Origin: Methylophilaceae bacterium
Lineage (GTDB): Bacteria > Pseudomonadota > Gammaproteobacteria > Burkholderiales > Methylophilaceae
Length of the DNA: 64,000 nt
Direction of reading: 5' to 3'
Assembly: GCA_017857755.1 (NCBI GenBank)
Contig: JAFMCM010000004.1
Span: 1-64,000 of the forward strand
The translations under genes and the position numbers were made by a program. Shown here piece by piece: positions 17,555 to 27,390 of the stretch (positions within the stretch are counted from its first letter, which is position 1; each line of letters starts with the position of its first letter). The notes under the pieces were generated by a model, which saw only the letters and a list, made by a program, of their open reading frames with translations, was not told the origin of the DNA and did not search any database.

Positions 17555-17643
17555 TATATCTCTTTTAAAACCCTAATCACATTAAGCTTGAATTTTCTGC
17601 TAGTTGGCTCAAAATAGACGCTGGTGTATTCATAAAGAAACAG

Positions 17644-17955
17644 ATGGCGACAAAGCAACCCACAGGCGATATTGCAATTGAACTAAGCAGGCTCAAACCA
17701 AAATTGCCCAGTATGTATAAAGTGTTATTAAAAAATGACGATTACACTCCTATGGAGTTTGTAGTTGAAACAATCCAACGTTTTTTTAATAAAACTCGTG
17801 AACAAGCGACAGAAATTATGCTCCAAGTACATACAAAAGGAGCCGGTGTCTGCGGTGTATATCCAAAAGATATTGCAGAAACAAAGATGAACCAAGTGCT
17901 TAAAAGTGCTCAAGAATCACAACATCCTTTACAGTGTGTGATTGAGCCAGCGTAA
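17644..17955 (+). CDS. clpS: ClpS, adaptor for ClpAP
   Basis: A 103-residue adaptor that binds N-degron substrates (bulky N-terminal residues) and hands them to ClpA. The core motifs are present: [19 protein letters not shown], with the Asn-Asp pair that holds the substrate amino group, and [19 protein letters not shown]. It lies 22 bases ahead of clpA on the same strand, the usual arrangement. Confidence 0.96.
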   Translation: MATKQPTGDIAIELSRLKPKLPSMYKVLLKNDDYTPMEFVVETIQRFFNKTREQATEIMLQVHTKGAGVCGVYPKDIAETKMNQVLKSAQESQHPLQCVIEPA

Positions 17956-17977
17956 CCGCAGAAATAAGAGGATATTA

Positions 17978-20266
17978 ATGATTGCACAAGAACTAGAAGT
18001 GAGCCTACATATGGCGTTTATGGATGCAAGGCAAAACCGGCATGAGTTAATCACGGTTGAACATTTGTTATTGGCCATGATTGACAACCCAACTGCGGCC
18101 AATGTATTGCGTGCTTGTGGTGCCAAGTTAGATACGCTGCGTAATGATTTGAAACAACATATTGCTGAACATACGCCTATTGTGGATGGTGAAGAAGAAG
18201 TGGATACACAACCAACACTCGGTTTTCAACGCGTGATTCAGCGCGCCATGTTGCATGTACAATCCTCTGGTAAAAAAGAAGTGACTGGTGCTAACGTGCT
18301 GGTTGCTATTTATGGTGAAAAAGATTCGCATGCGGTCTTCTTTCTACATCAGCAAGGGGTCACTAGACTGGATGTTGTCAACTTTATTTCTCACGGTGTT
18401 GCGAAAGTCCCTGAGGAAAATCAAGGCAGTACCGATGGTGTAGAAAATACCAGTGAAAATGACACGCCTGCTAATAGTGCGCTTGAGACTTATGCGCTTA
18501 ATCTCAATCAGGAAGTAGTTGACGGTAAGATTGACCCATTGATTGGTCGCGAATTAGAGCTGGAGCGTGTGGTTCAAACACTATGTCGTCGTCGCAAAAA
18601 TAACCCGTTGTTAGTGGGTGAGGCTGGCGTCGGGAAAACGGCCATTGCAGAGGGTCTTGCCTACCGCATTGTCGAGAAACAGGTACCTGAAGTGCTAGAA
18701 AATGCAACTGTTTACTCATTGGACATGGGGGCTTTATTAGCTGGCACTAAATATCGCGGAGATTTTGAGCAGCGCTTAAAAGCCGTGATGAAGCAACTAG
18801 AAAAGGAAGATGGTGCCATCTTATTTATTGATGAAATCCATACGCTGATTGGTGCTGGAGCAGCAAGCGGAGGCACATTAGATGCGAGCAACCTACTCAA
18901 ACCAGCGCTTTCAAGTGGAAAATTAAAATGTATCGGAGCGACTACTTATCAAGAGTATCGCGGTATTTTTGAGAAAGATCATGCGCTTTCTCGTCGATTC
19001 CAAAAGGTGGATGTCGTAGAGCCAAGTATTGATGAGACAATTGCCATCTTAAAAGGGCTTAAATCAAAATTTGAAGAACATCATCAGGTGAAATACAGCC
19101 TTGGCGCGTTAACTTCTGCTGCAGAGCTTTCTGCCAAATATATGAATGATCGATTCTTACCTGATAAGGCGATAGATGTGATCGACGAAGCAGGTGCGGC
19201 ACAACGTATTTTGCCGAAAATTAAACGTAAAAAAACCATTAGTAATAAAGAAATTGAAGACATCGTAGCAAAAGTAGCGCGTATTCCGCCAAAAAATATT
19301 TCAAACGATGATAGAAGTGCACTAAAAACACTGGAGCGTGATTTAAAAGCAGTTGTGTTTGGTCAAAATAAGGCGATTGAGGCATTAGCTTCAGCTGTCA
19401 AAATGGCGCGTAGTGGGATTGGTCAAGGCCATAAGCCTGTCGGTAGTTTCTTATTTAGCGGTCCTACTGGCGTTGGTAAAACAGAAGTGGCTAAGCAGTT
19501 GGCTTATATTATGGGTATCGAGCTTATACGATTTGATATGAGTGAGTATATGGAACGCCATGCGGTTTCTCGCTTGATCGGGGCACCTCCAGGCTATGTC
19601 GGCTTCGAACAAGGTGGCTTATTAACAGAAGCGATTAGCAAACAACCATACAGCGTGTTAATTTTAGATGAGATAGAAAAAGCGCATCCCGATATTTTCA
19701 ATATCTTGTTACAAGTCATGGACCATGGCACATTGACAGATAATAATGGCCGCAAAGCAGACTTTAGAAATGTCACCATTATCATGACAACCAATGCTGG
19801 TGCTGAAAGTTTATCTAAAGCGAGCATTGGTTTTACGAACGCAAAAGAAGTCGGCGATGAAGAGGCAGATCTGAAACGTTTATTCTCTCCAGAGTTCCGT
19901 AATCGTCTGGATGCGACTGTTTCTTTCGCACCATTGTCGCAAGAGATTATTATCCGGGTTGTTGATAAGTTCTTAATGCAATTGGAAGACCAATTGCATG
20001 AGAAAAAAGTTGAGGCCACTTTCAGTGACGAGCTTAAACAGCATCTTGGCAAGAAAGGTTTCGATCCACTCATGGGCGCGAGACCGATGGCACGTTTGAT
20101 TCAAGATACTATTCGTAAAGCCTTAGCTGATGAATTGTTGTTTGGCCGTTTAGTGAATGGTGGCAATGTGCATGTAGACATTAATGCCAAAGAGGAGATT
20201 ATTCTTTCCTTCCCTTCAAACGGATCCAACAAGAAAAAAGATGTAGCGACTGAATCAGACAGTTAG
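17978..20266 (+). CDS. clpA: ClpA, ATPase subunit of ClpAP protease
   Basis: A 762-residue AAA+ unfoldase that feeds substrates to ClpP. The N-domain begins MIAQELEVSLHMAF, the D1 ring has GEAGVGKT near residue 214, and the D2 ring has GPTGVGKT near residue 494 together with an ILDEIEKAHPD Walker B. I chose the ATG at 17978, preceded by AAGAGGA, over an in-frame ATG 36 bases upstream, because the family starts here. clpP is not in the window. A strong terminator follows, shared with the convergent GST gene. Confidence 0.97.
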   Translation: MIAQELEVSLHMAFMDARQNRHELITVEHLLLAMIDNPTAANVLRACGAKLDTLRNDLKQHIAEHTPIVDGEEEVDTQPTLGFQRVIQRAMLHVQSSGKKEVTGANVLVAIYGEKDSHAVFFLHQQGVTRLDVVNFISHGVAKVPEENQGSTDGVENTSENDTPANSALETYALNLNQEVVDGKIDPLIGRELELERVVQTLCRRRKNNPLLVGEAGVGKTAIAEGLAYRIVEKQVPEVLENATVYSLDMGALLAGTKYRGDFEQRLKAVMKQLEKEDGAILFIDEIHTLIGAGAASGGTLDASNLLKPALSSGKLKCIGATTYQEYRGIFEKDHALSRRFQKVDVVEPSIDETIAILKGLKSKFEEHHQVKYSLGALTSAAELSAKYMNDRFLPDKAIDVIDEAGAAQRILPKIKRKKTISNKEIEDIVAKVARIPPKNISNDDRSALKTLERDLKAVVFGQNKAIEALASAVKMARSGIGQGHKPVGSFLFSGPTGVGKTEVAKQLAYIMGIELIRFDMSEYMERHAVSRLIGAPPGYVGFEQGGLLTEAISKQPYSVLILDEIEKAHPDIFNILLQVMDHGTLTDNNGRKADFRNVTIIMTTNAGAESLSKASIGFTNAKEVGDEEADLKRLFSPEFRNRLDATVSFAPLSQEIIIRVVDKFLMQLEDQLHEKKVEATFSDELKQHLGKKGFDPLMGARPMARLIQDTIRKALADELLFGRLVNGGNVHVDINAKEEIILSFPSNGSNKKKDVATESDS

Positions 20267-20286
20267 TGCTTTTTTAAATCTGACAA

Positions 20287-20319
20287 AACACCCAACTAAT
20301 GCGATTTAAGTTGGGTGTT
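20287..20319. terminator. Bidirectional terminator between clpA and the GST gene
   Basis: An 11-bp perfect stem (AACACCCAACT / AGTTGGGTGTT) with an 11-base loop. It is followed by TTTT on the plus strand and TTTT on the minus strand, so it can end both convergent transcripts. The stop codon of the minus-strand gene (20306-20308) lies inside the loop. Confidence 0.85.
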
Positions 20320-20908
20320 TTTGCATGATCTCGACAAATAAATCAGCCGTCGTGAGGATCGTTAACCATTGCTTGAGTTTTGGATAGGGCGCCGCATCAA
20401 ACCAATCATGATCGACGCCTCTGAACTGTCGAATAAACGGAAAAATAGCAATGTCGACTAAACTTGGCAAACGTCCCAACAACCCTTGTTGCTGTTGCAG
20501 TAATGTTTCTAATGACTGCAAAAATACTTCGCCTACTTTTCGGTGCTCGGTTTGTGTTTTTTCAGGGTGTCGATCAGCATATTTGTAGCGGTCTAATGCT
20601 TGCTTAAACCAACCATCATTATCTTGAATGATTTCTTTTGCTTGCAACAAGTCTATCGCTAACCAACCATCGTTATCTTGCTGTTTAAGCGCCCAAAACA
20701 TAATTGCCAAGCTTTCATCAATAACTTGATTGTCAGGCAAGCACAATACGGGTACTGTTGCTTTTGGTGAGATTGCTAGCATATGCAGTGGTTTTTCGCG
20801 AAGAGAGATTTCGCGAATTTCAACTTGAATACCTGCATAAGCAAGTGCCATTCGAGCTCGCATTGCATAGGGGCAGCGTCGATAAGAATATAAAATTGCT
20901 TGCACCAT
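20306..20908 (-). CDS. Glutathione S-transferase family protein
   Basis: A 200-residue protein with an N-terminal thioredoxin-like GST domain. It starts with YSYRRCPYAMRARMALAYAG, a CPYA form of the active-site loop, and has the ATVPVL cis-proline and IDESLAIM glutathione-binding segments. A helical C-terminal domain follows (about 90-200). The cysteine form suggests a glutaredoxin-like or omega-type activity rather than classical conjugation, but the substrate is unknown. Its stop codon sits in the loop of the terminator shared with clpA. pyrD lies just upstream, eight bases away, so the two are probably co-transcribed. Confidence 0.85.
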   Translation of the reverse strand: MVQAILYSYRRCPYAMRARMALAYAGIQVEIREISLREKPLHMLAISPKATVPVLCLPDNQVIDESLAIMFWALKQQDNDGWLAIDLLQAKEIIQDNDGWFKQALDRYKYADRHPEKTQTEHRKVGEVFLQSLETLLQQQQGLLGRLPSLVDIAIFPFIRQFRGVDHDWFDAAPYPKLKQWLTILTTADLFVEIMQKHPT

Positions 20909-20915
20909 GATTTGA

Positions 20916-21929
20916 TTAACCCAATATTCGACAAATATCTTGTATCAATCTCGGTCCTTTATAAATCAAGCCACTATAGACTTGGACTAAGCTCGCACCT
21001 GCGGCCATTTTCTCGACTGCATCAGCGCCAGAGGAGATGCCACCAACGCCGATAATCGGTAATGCACCTTGCAGTTGCTTGGATAATTGCTGGATCACTA
21101 CGGTGGATTGATTCTTGACTGGTGCGCCTGAAAGTCCACCTTTTTCATCCGCATTTGCCAAACCTTGTACCGCGTCTCTAGCCAGCGTAGTGTTGGTTGC
21201 AATCACGCCATCGATTTGATGTTGCATCAGCAAGTCTGCAATCTCAACCACTTGTGTGTTGGTCAAATCTGGTGCGATTTTCAATGCGATCGGCACATAG
21301 TGACCATACTGCTGCGCCAATTGGGTTTGAGATTGTTTTAGTGCTGCCAGTAAATGGGATAGCGCCTCTTTTTCCTGTAAATCACGTAAATGCTTGGTAT
21401 TTGGTGAAGAGATATTGACGGTGATATAACTGGCATGCGCATATACTTTTCGCATCCCGATCAGGTAGTCATTCACAGCCTCTTCGTTTGGTGTATCGAA
21501 GTTCTTACCAATGTTGATCCCCAAGATCCCTTGATACTTTGCAGCTTTAACGTTGGCGAGCATTTGTTCAACGCCAAGGTTGTTAAAACCAAAACGATTA
21601 ATAATGCCTTCTACCTCCGCTACTCGGAACAAACGTGGCTTTGGGTTCCCTGGCTGTGGTCGTGGCGTTACGGTTCCAATCTCAATAAAACCAAAACCAA
21701 GCGCAGCCATACCGTCTATTACTGCGCCATTTTTATCCAGTCCTGCTGCTAAACCAACTGGGTTAGGAAAGGTCAAACCCATCACCTTTCTGGGCTGACA
21801 AGCTGGTAATTTTGTACGGGCTAATAAACCAAGTTTTTCTGCATACTTTAAGCTTGCAAGCGTTAAATCATGAACGCGCTCAGCCTCCAATTGAAACAAA
21901 AGTGGTTTAGCAATGCTGTATAAATTCAT
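20916..21929 (-). CDS. pyrD: PyrD, dihydroorotate dehydrogenase (quinone)
   Basis: A 337-residue class 2 enzyme that oxidises dihydroorotate to orotate in pyrimidine synthesis and passes electrons to membrane quinones through FMN. The N-terminal helices (about 1-40) form the quinone-binding membrane anchor. Motifs include [28 protein letters not shown], the [10 protein letters not shown] segment with the catalytic Ser, and [15 protein letters not shown]. Length and anchor mark it as class 2. pyrC, the preceding enzyme of the pathway, is also in this window but about 25 kb away. Confidence 0.96.
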   Translation of the reverse strand: MNLYSIAKPLLFQLEAERVHDLTLASLKYAEKLGLLARTKLPACQPRKVMGLTFPNPVGLAAGLDKNGAVIDGMAALGFGFIEIGTVTPRPQPGNPKPRLFRVAEVEGIINRFGFNNLGVEQMLANVKAAKYQGILGINIGKNFDTPNEEAVNDYLIGMRKVYAHASYITVNISSPNTKHLRDLQEKEALSHLLAALKQSQTQLAQQYGHYVPIALKIAPDLTNTQVVEIADLLMQHQIDGVIATNTTLARDAVQGLANADEKGGLSGAPVKNQSTVVIQQLSKQLQGALPIIGVGGISSGADAVEKMAAGASLVQVYSGLIYKGPRLIQDICRILG

Positions 21930-21962
21930 ATGATAGTTTACTTATGAAATGGGTTTGACTGA

Positions 21963-23204
21963 TTAAAAGGCGTGCTTCATGAGCAGGTTATTGATTTGTA
22001 TTAATCTTGCTTGATAAATCGCTTGCTTGATTTGCTCGGGCTCACTGTGTTGCTGTGCAATATCACCCGTATTGATTTGCAAAGATGCCTTTAATGCTGC
22101 TCGCAGCATATCTGCTTCTGGTAAAGCCATCTTTTCCAAACCTAGTCGCCCTCTTGCGTCCGCTTCACATGCCAACAAAAACTGTTCAAAACGTTTAGGT
22201 TGGCGAATCGCGTCTAAGTCCATTAAAAATTTGAGCAAGGTTTCTGCTTTCATCACCAGTACTTGATGCGCTTTGATATGAAACTTAGCAACAATAAAAG
22301 CGAGGTCCTTGCAGTCGTTGCTTACTCGCAAACGTTGACTGACCTCTGTCGTCAAAACAGCACCTCTTTGATCATGTCCGATATGCCTTGGCAGCACATC
22401 AATCGGCGTCGTTCCTTTTCCTAAATCATGCACTAATACAGCATAACGCACTGGCAGGCTAAATGCATGCTTTGCCGCATAATCGATTGCCATCATGACG
22501 TGTATGCCTGTGTCAATTTCTGGATGATATTGTTCTGTTTGTGGCACACCCCATAGACAAGATAACTCTGGTATTAACTTTTGCAGTGCACCACATTTCC
22601 GTAATACTTCAAACATGCGACTAGGTTTTGCTTCCATTAAGCCTTTGCTTAACTCCTGCCAAACACGCTCTGGCACTAACGCGTCCACCTCTCCATTAGC
22701 AACCATTTCTTGCATGAGTTGCATGGTTTCAGGCGCAATCTGAAAGTCGACAAACCTTGCCATAAATCGAGCAGCACGCAAAATGCGAACTGGGTCCTCC
22801 ACAAAGGCCTCGCCAACATGACGAATGACTTTTTTTGCTAGATCAGCTTGACCATTATAAGGGTCGATTAAGAGGCCATCTATCGTTTTTGCAATCGCAT
22901 TCATCGTGAAGTCTCGCCTAGCTAAATCGGCTTCTAAGGTCACATCCGAATCTGCATGGACTACAAATCCTTTATAGCCTTTTCCAATTTTTCGTTCCGT
23001 TCGAGCTAGCGCATATTCTTCATGCGTTTTAGGGTGGAGAAAAACAGGAAAGTCTTTACCTACAGCTTGGTAGCCCAACTTGAGCATTTTATCAACCGTG
23101 CTACCGACCACGACATAATCACGGTCTTTAACCTGGATATTTAACAATTCATCACGTACCGCACCACCGACACAATAAACGGTTAATGCTTTATCTTCTG
23201 GCAT
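21963..23204 (-). CDS. cca: Cca, tRNA CCA-adding enzyme with HD domain
   Basis: A 413-residue nucleotidyltransferase that adds or repairs the CCA end of tRNAs without a template. The head domain has YCVGGAVRDELL near the start and KDRDYVVVG with the catalytic aspartates, then RRDFTMNAIA and RILRAARF. The C-terminal HD domain (HDLGKG, near residue 255) makes it the multifunctional form with phosphatase and phosphodiesterase activity. Its start overlaps the end of the upstream reductase gene by 14 bases, so the two are co-transcribed. Confidence 0.95.
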   Translation of the reverse strand: MPEDKALTVYCVGGAVRDELLNIQVKDRDYVVVGSTVDKMLKLGYQAVGKDFPVFLHPKTHEEYALARTERKIGKGYKGFVVHADSDVTLEADLARRDFTMNAIAKTIDGLLIDPYNGQADLAKKVIRHVGEAFVEDPVRILRAARFMARFVDFQIAPETMQLMQEMVANGEVDALVPERVWQELSKGLMEAKPSRMFEVLRKCGALQKLIPELSCLWGVPQTEQYHPEIDTGIHVMMAIDYAAKHAFSLPVRYAVLVHDLGKGTTPIDVLPRHIGHDQRGAVLTTEVSQRLRVSNDCKDLAFIVAKFHIKAHQVLVMKAETLLKFLMDLDAIRQPKRFEQFLLACEADARGRLGLEKMALPEADMLRAALKASLQINTGDIAQQHSEPEQIKQAIYQARLIQINNLLMKHAF

Positions 23205-24156
23205 TAATCACTCGACCAGCTGCCGCTCTAAATTGATGATAAGCACCGCGGGGCGTCTCGTTCTGAATATAACTAGGCAACACAGCATCTAGTGAAGTTA
23301 ACGTCATTTGAATCTCTTGTGCCATTTCGCCATCAAGCACGCTATCCACTTCCATAGAGCGCACATTATCTCTACTCATCAATTGAACAGGCAACAACTC
23401 CATTAACCCAGCCTGCAGATAAGATAGTCTGTCGCCTAAACCTAAAATCGGGCGCTTTTTGTGCAATGCTTGCATGATTTTTTCAATCAGATTTTGCAGG
23501 GTATATACTTCCGGTCCACCAAGTGGATAGCTATTGCCATAGGTATCGTCATTTTGTAAGCTATTGACGACAATACTTGCAACATCATCAACCCAAATTG
23601 GTTGGAACTTTGCAGCTGGTTTGGCCAAAATAATCATAGGTAAATAGCGTACCAGGCTCGCAAATAAATTCAAAAATTGATCATCACGTCCAAAAATCAC
23701 AGAGGGTTGAAAAATGGTGATATTCATTACTTCTTGAAATGTCTTTATTGCCGCTTCACCTTGAGCTTTGCTTCTTAAATATTGGCTTGGTGCAGTTAGG
23801 TCCGCGCCTAACGCACTCATGTGAATTAAGCGTTTAATACCTAATTGATGACAGGTATTGGCGATTCTTTTTGGTAGTTGATGATGAGCCGATTCAAATG
23901 TACTGTTTTTACGCTCATGCAAAATGCCAACCAAGTTAATCACTGCATCGCAGCCGCTTAAACTAGCGCTTAATGCGGCATCATCACTCAAATTGCAATT
24001 TTGTACTTTTACATGCGGCAACAGTATTAAATGTTTTCCACGCTCTCTATGACGTGTCAACACTTTGACTTGAAAGCCAGCGGCGTCCAATTTACTCACA
24101 ATGCTACTACCAACAAAACCAGCACCACCAATTACCGCTACTTGTTTGATTGTCAT
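23191..24156 (-). CDS. NDUFA9-like NAD(P)-binding reductase
   Basis: A 321-residue atypical short-chain dehydrogenase. The nucleotide-binding motif VAVIGGAGFVGSSIVSKL is at residues 6-23, and VINLVGILHER and FQPSVIFGRDDQFLN follow, as in the group related to the NDUFA9 subunit of complex I. In bacteria these proteins are not proven complex I subunits; some are linked to quinone or lipid metabolism. The usual Tyr-x3-Lys catalytic pair is present only loosely (YLRSKAQGE). It lies between slt and cca on the minus strand. Confidence 0.8.
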   Translation of the reverse strand: MTIKQVAVIGGAGFVGSSIVSKLDAAGFQVKVLTRHRERGKHLILLPHVKVQNCNLSDDAALSASLSGCDAVINLVGILHERKNSTFESAHHQLPKRIANTCHQLGIKRLIHMSALGADLTAPSQYLRSKAQGEAAIKTFQEVMNITIFQPSVIFGRDDQFLNLFASLVRYLPMIILAKPAAKFQPIWVDDVASIVVNSLQNDDTYGNSYPLGGPEVYTLQNLIEKIMQALHKKRPILGLGDRLSYLQAGLMELLPVQLMSRDNVRSMEVDSVLDGEMAQEIQMTLTSLDAVLPSYIQNETPRGAYHQFRAAAGRVINARR

Positions 24157-24192
24157 TATCTCGACCTATTGAATGAATTAATCCAGCCTATT

Positions 24193-26142
24193 TTACTCAC
24201 TATTGGGTTTTGCTGGTACGGTCCCCATCAATTTTTTCAATTTAACTGCTTTATTACCCAGTTGTTTTTGATACATCATCATATTCGCCATTACCCGTTG
24301 CACATAAACTCTTGTTTCATCAAAAGGAATGGTTTCGGCGTAAATCGCCCCTTCTAAAATACGGTCTGCACGCCATTTCTTACCTCTACTAGGTCCTGCA
24401 TTATAGCCTGCTGTCGCCATTACTTTATTGCCATCCATCAACTCCAAGGTATGACTCAGGTAATACGTTCCTATCTTCACATTAACATCTAACTCATTAA
24501 TCATACTGGTTTTATAACGATTCACGCCTGCACGTTTAGCAGCCCATCGAGCTGTTGTTGGCATAAGCTGCATCAAGCCAGCAGCACCTGCATGCGATTT
24601 AGCATAGTGCATAAAACGACTCTCTTGTCTTGTAATGCCATGCACCCATGTTTCATCAACACGATGTTGTTGTGCAGCTTTTCTCATCAAGTTTTTATAG
24701 GGCATTGGATATCGAGTTGCGAAATCATGTAGCTCCCTTGTCTGGTCTGCCGTGTTAATCGCCAAGTCATACCATTGCTGTTGATTGGCATAATAGGCGG
24801 CTGCTAGTAATTGTTTGTCGTCAAAGTCTGCAATCACATTCTTCCACTCAAGCTTACCTTCTCTACGCAAATCTAAATCCAGTAGTGCTTTTATGCGTAT
24901 CACGGCAGCGAGCGCCCCAAATTCTGCAATTTCCTTTTTGGTTGGGTGATAAGCCAATAAAGTTGGCGGCGTGTACTGCTTTATTTCATCCTGCGCCAGC
25001 CATCCATAGTAATGTCTTTCACTTGCTAATTGACTCAATAACTGAACAGCTTGTACATGATCTTGGTTTAAGGCCACTAATGCGCGCGCCTTCCAATAGC
25101 GCCATCGCGCTTGTTCAGCAGTTTCTGCGGGCATTTGGTTAATAACGAATAATAAGTGAGCCCAATCTGAAACTCTTAAAGCAGCACGTGCATACCAGGC
25201 AATCTGCTCTTTATTCATGGCGTGAATATCGGCCTTTTTAAATAGTGATAGCGCCTCAGCCTCATGCCGCTTAGCTGATTGCAAAGCCAGGGTCGCATAA
25301 AAATAATAACGCTCATCTGCGTGCAATCTCTTTTCAATTTTGTTAAACGCATTGACTGCTTGCCTTGTGTCTTTCTTTGCCAACTGGCTTAAGGCAAATA
25401 AATTTACTTCACGGTCAAAACGGGTATTCATCGTGGCGCGCGATTTTCTAACAAAACGAGCTGGTGATCGAGCAGCGCTTTTGAGTAAGGCAATCTGTTT
25501 GAATTGATAATCTTTACTACGTTTAATAATCGCCTTTGCCAAACCTAGTCTATTTTTACCAATAGCCAGTCTAAATCGCTGCCACACTGCCTCTTCATCA
25601 ATCACACCTGATTTTTGCATTTCATCAAATAATAAATCGCAATCTTTCGGCTGGTCTTCATCCGTTAACCATAGGTATTTAGCTGGCGTTAAATCTGTGA
25701 TTTTGTTTTGATAAAATCGTTGCTCAAATGAAAGGCACTCCACTGCTGAATCATTGGTTGGCTGCACGCGCGCGTACTCTATCGCAAAAAGCGCCCAGTT
25801 TTGTTGCGCGCCTAGTTTTTTTAAATAGTCTGCACGTAGTCTCTGTGCGAATGCATAATCTTCATACTGATGAATAAAAGCTGAAATACTGGCATTGTCT
25901 GTTTCATGTATTCTTGACGTGATTAACCAATATTCTGCATAAGGCGCAAGCAGATGTTTTGCTACTTGCAATTGCTTGGTGTATTTGGTTAGTGCCTTGG
26001 TATTTTCCTGGTCGAAGGCTTTGCGCGCTTTCAGCACGTTGAGATCATTAGCCGCATGAACCGTTTCGGTCACTAAAGAAGAACCGAAAACTAGGCAGAA
26101 TATCGCGATACATCTAAGGGTTGATTGTATCAATTTCGCCAT
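24193..26142 (-). CDS. slt: Slt-type lytic murein transglycosylase
   Basis: A 649-residue periplasmic enzyme that cleaves peptidoglycan glycan strands, leaving 1,6-anhydro-MurNAc ends. A signal peptide covers about residues 1-31 (ending VHAA). A long superhelical region with many short helices follows to about 440, and then the catalytic domain with ITRQESRFMHYAKSHAGAAG, where Glu507 is the catalytic acid, and the GLMQLMPTTA and ATAGYNAGP blocks. I start at the ATG at 26142, two bases after the stop of the upstream small gene, because it gives a proper signal peptide. Translation is probably coupled. Confidence 0.93.
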   Translation of the reverse strand: MAKLIQSTLRCIAIFCLVFGSSLVTETVHAANDLNVLKARKAFDQENTKALTKYTKQLQVAKHLLAPYAEYWLITSRIHETDNASISAFIHQYEDYAFAQRLRADYLKKLGAQQNWALFAIEYARVQPTNDSAVECLSFEQRFYQNKITDLTPAKYLWLTDEDQPKDCDLLFDEMQKSGVIDEEAVWQRFRLAIGKNRLGLAKAIIKRSKDYQFKQIALLKSAARSPARFVRKSRATMNTRFDREVNLFALSQLAKKDTRQAVNAFNKIEKRLHADERYYFYATLALQSAKRHEAEALSLFKKADIHAMNKEQIAWYARAALRVSDWAHLLFVINQMPAETAEQARWRYWKARALVALNQDHVQAVQLLSQLASERHYYGWLAQDEIKQYTPPTLLAYHPTKKEIAEFGALAAVIRIKALLDLDLRREGKLEWKNVIADFDDKQLLAAAYYANQQQWYDLAINTADQTRELHDFATRYPMPYKNLMRKAAQQHRVDETWVHGITRQESRFMHYAKSHAGAAGLMQLMPTTARWAAKRAGVNRYKTSMINELDVNVKIGTYYLSHTLELMDGNKVMATAGYNAGPSRGKKWRADRILEGAIYAETIPFDETRVYVQRVMANMMMYQKQLGNKAVKLKKLMGTVPAKPNSE

Positions 26143-26144
26143 CT

Positions 26145-26339
26145 TTAAAATCGAATCAATCGTGCAATCACGTTTAACACCATTATTATCAACGCAGCCC
26201 ACAGAGCATATTTAAACAAATATTTGACTGCAACTAAGTATCGTTGATTTCGAGTAGCAACATAACCCGCCATCAATACAAAAACAGTAATTAATGCAAA
26301 AATGACTGTTATGCGTATGATGAACAATCTGGCTGCCAC
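26145..26339 (-). CDS. Small two-span membrane protein
   Basis: A 64-residue protein with two hydrophobic segments (about residues 7-27 and 41-61) separated by a basic loop, NQRYLVAVKYLFK. I do not recognise it. It is real by context: it starts 3 bases after the lpxC stop and ends 2 bases before the slt start, so it is embedded in an envelope operon. A role in the cell envelope is a guess from position only. Confidence 0.65.
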   Translation of the reverse strand: MAARLFIIRITVIFALITVFVLMAGYVATRNQRYLVAVKYLFKYALWAALIIMVLNVIARLIRF

Positions 26340-26342
26340 CTA

Positions 26343-27281
26343 TTAATGAAAATGCGGCATGAGGTCGGGCGTAAAATGCGCGGTTTGTTCTTTGAATCCA
26401 GTTGGGGCTAGATTGACATCTTCAAAAGTCACATAATCCCATGCCTCAGCATCAGCCACTAATGCGCGTATCAGTTTATTGTTCAAGCCATGTCCAGATT
26501 TAAAGGCTGAAAATGCACCCAGTAAAGGATGTCCTAACATGTATAAATCCCCGATTGCATCTAACACTTTATGCTTGGCAAACTCATCTTCATAGCGCAA
26601 GCCTTCTGTGTTTAAAACACGAAACTCATCCAACACGATAGCATTATCTAAACTGCCACCGCGTGCTAAGCCATTGGCTCGCAAATACTCCACTTCGTGC
26701 ATGAAGCCAAAAGTGCGTGCTCGACTGATTTCACTAATATAGGAGTTATCAGCGAAATCAATCTTCACATTCTTACCTGAACTCTCAAAGACTGGGTGAG
26801 CAAAGTCAATGGTAAAGTCCATTTTAAAACCGTGATAGGGTTCAAACTTAGCCCATTTATCGCCATCAATGACTTCTATGTCTTTTTTAATGGCGATAAA
26901 CCGCTTCGCTGATGTTTGCTCCACAATACCCGCAGACTGTAATAAAAAGATAAAAGGGCCAGAACTGCCATCCATAATCGGCACTTCCGCATCATCCAGC
27001 TCAACCACAATATTATCAACACCTAAGCCTGCTAATGCCGACATTAAATGTTCCACAGTCGCCACACGCGCACCGTTTTTCTCTAGGGCAGAGCTCATAC
27101 GCGTGTCACTTACTGCATCAGGTGTTGCTTGTATTTCAGGCTTGCCAGGCAAATCGGTACGTCTGAATACGATACCAGTATCAATGGCTGCTGGCAAAAG
27201 AGTTAACTTCACTTTTTTGCCGTTATGCAATCCTACACCAGTAGCACTTACCTTTTTCTTGAGGGTTCTCTGTTTTAACAC
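26343..27281 (-). CDS. lpxC: LpxC, UDP-3-O-acyl-GlcNAc deacetylase
   Basis: Zinc enzyme for the first committed step of lipid A synthesis. The protein begins [19 protein letters not shown] with a GTG start, supported by TTTAGGAAG upstream. Zinc ligands are visible: His near residue 78 ([10 protein letters not shown]), and the H-x3-D pair in [10 protein letters not shown]. The late His is in GHGLNN. Length 312 is normal. It follows ftsZ on the minus strand, the standard order at the end of the division cluster, with 109 bases between them. Confidence 0.97.
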   Translation of the reverse strand: MLKQRTLKKKVSATGVGLHNGKKVKLTLLPAAIDTGIVFRRTDLPGKPEIQATPDAVSDTRMSSALEKNGARVATVEHLMSALAGLGVDNIVVELDDAEVPIMDGSSGPFIFLLQSAGIVEQTSAKRFIAIKKDIEVIDGDKWAKFEPYHGFKMDFTIDFAHPVFESSGKNVKIDFADNSYISEISRARTFGFMHEVEYLRANGLARGGSLDNAIVLDEFRVLNTEGLRYEDEFAKHKVLDAIGDLYMLGHPLLGAFSAFKSGHGLNNKLIRALVADAEAWDYVTFEDVNLAPTGFKEQTAHFTPDLMPHFH

Positions 27282-27390
27282 TAATCTTCCTAAACCTATT
27301 TTTCCTATTATTGATTGACGCCATCAACAGATGCGCGCTCGATGAATCAATATAGTAGCATAAACGGCTATGCTTCTAGCCACTCAAGGC

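Noticed and set aside
27357-27374. AGCATA/TATGCT hairpin between ftsZ and lpxC
   Set aside because: A six-pair stem without a T-run; no support as a terminator or operator.
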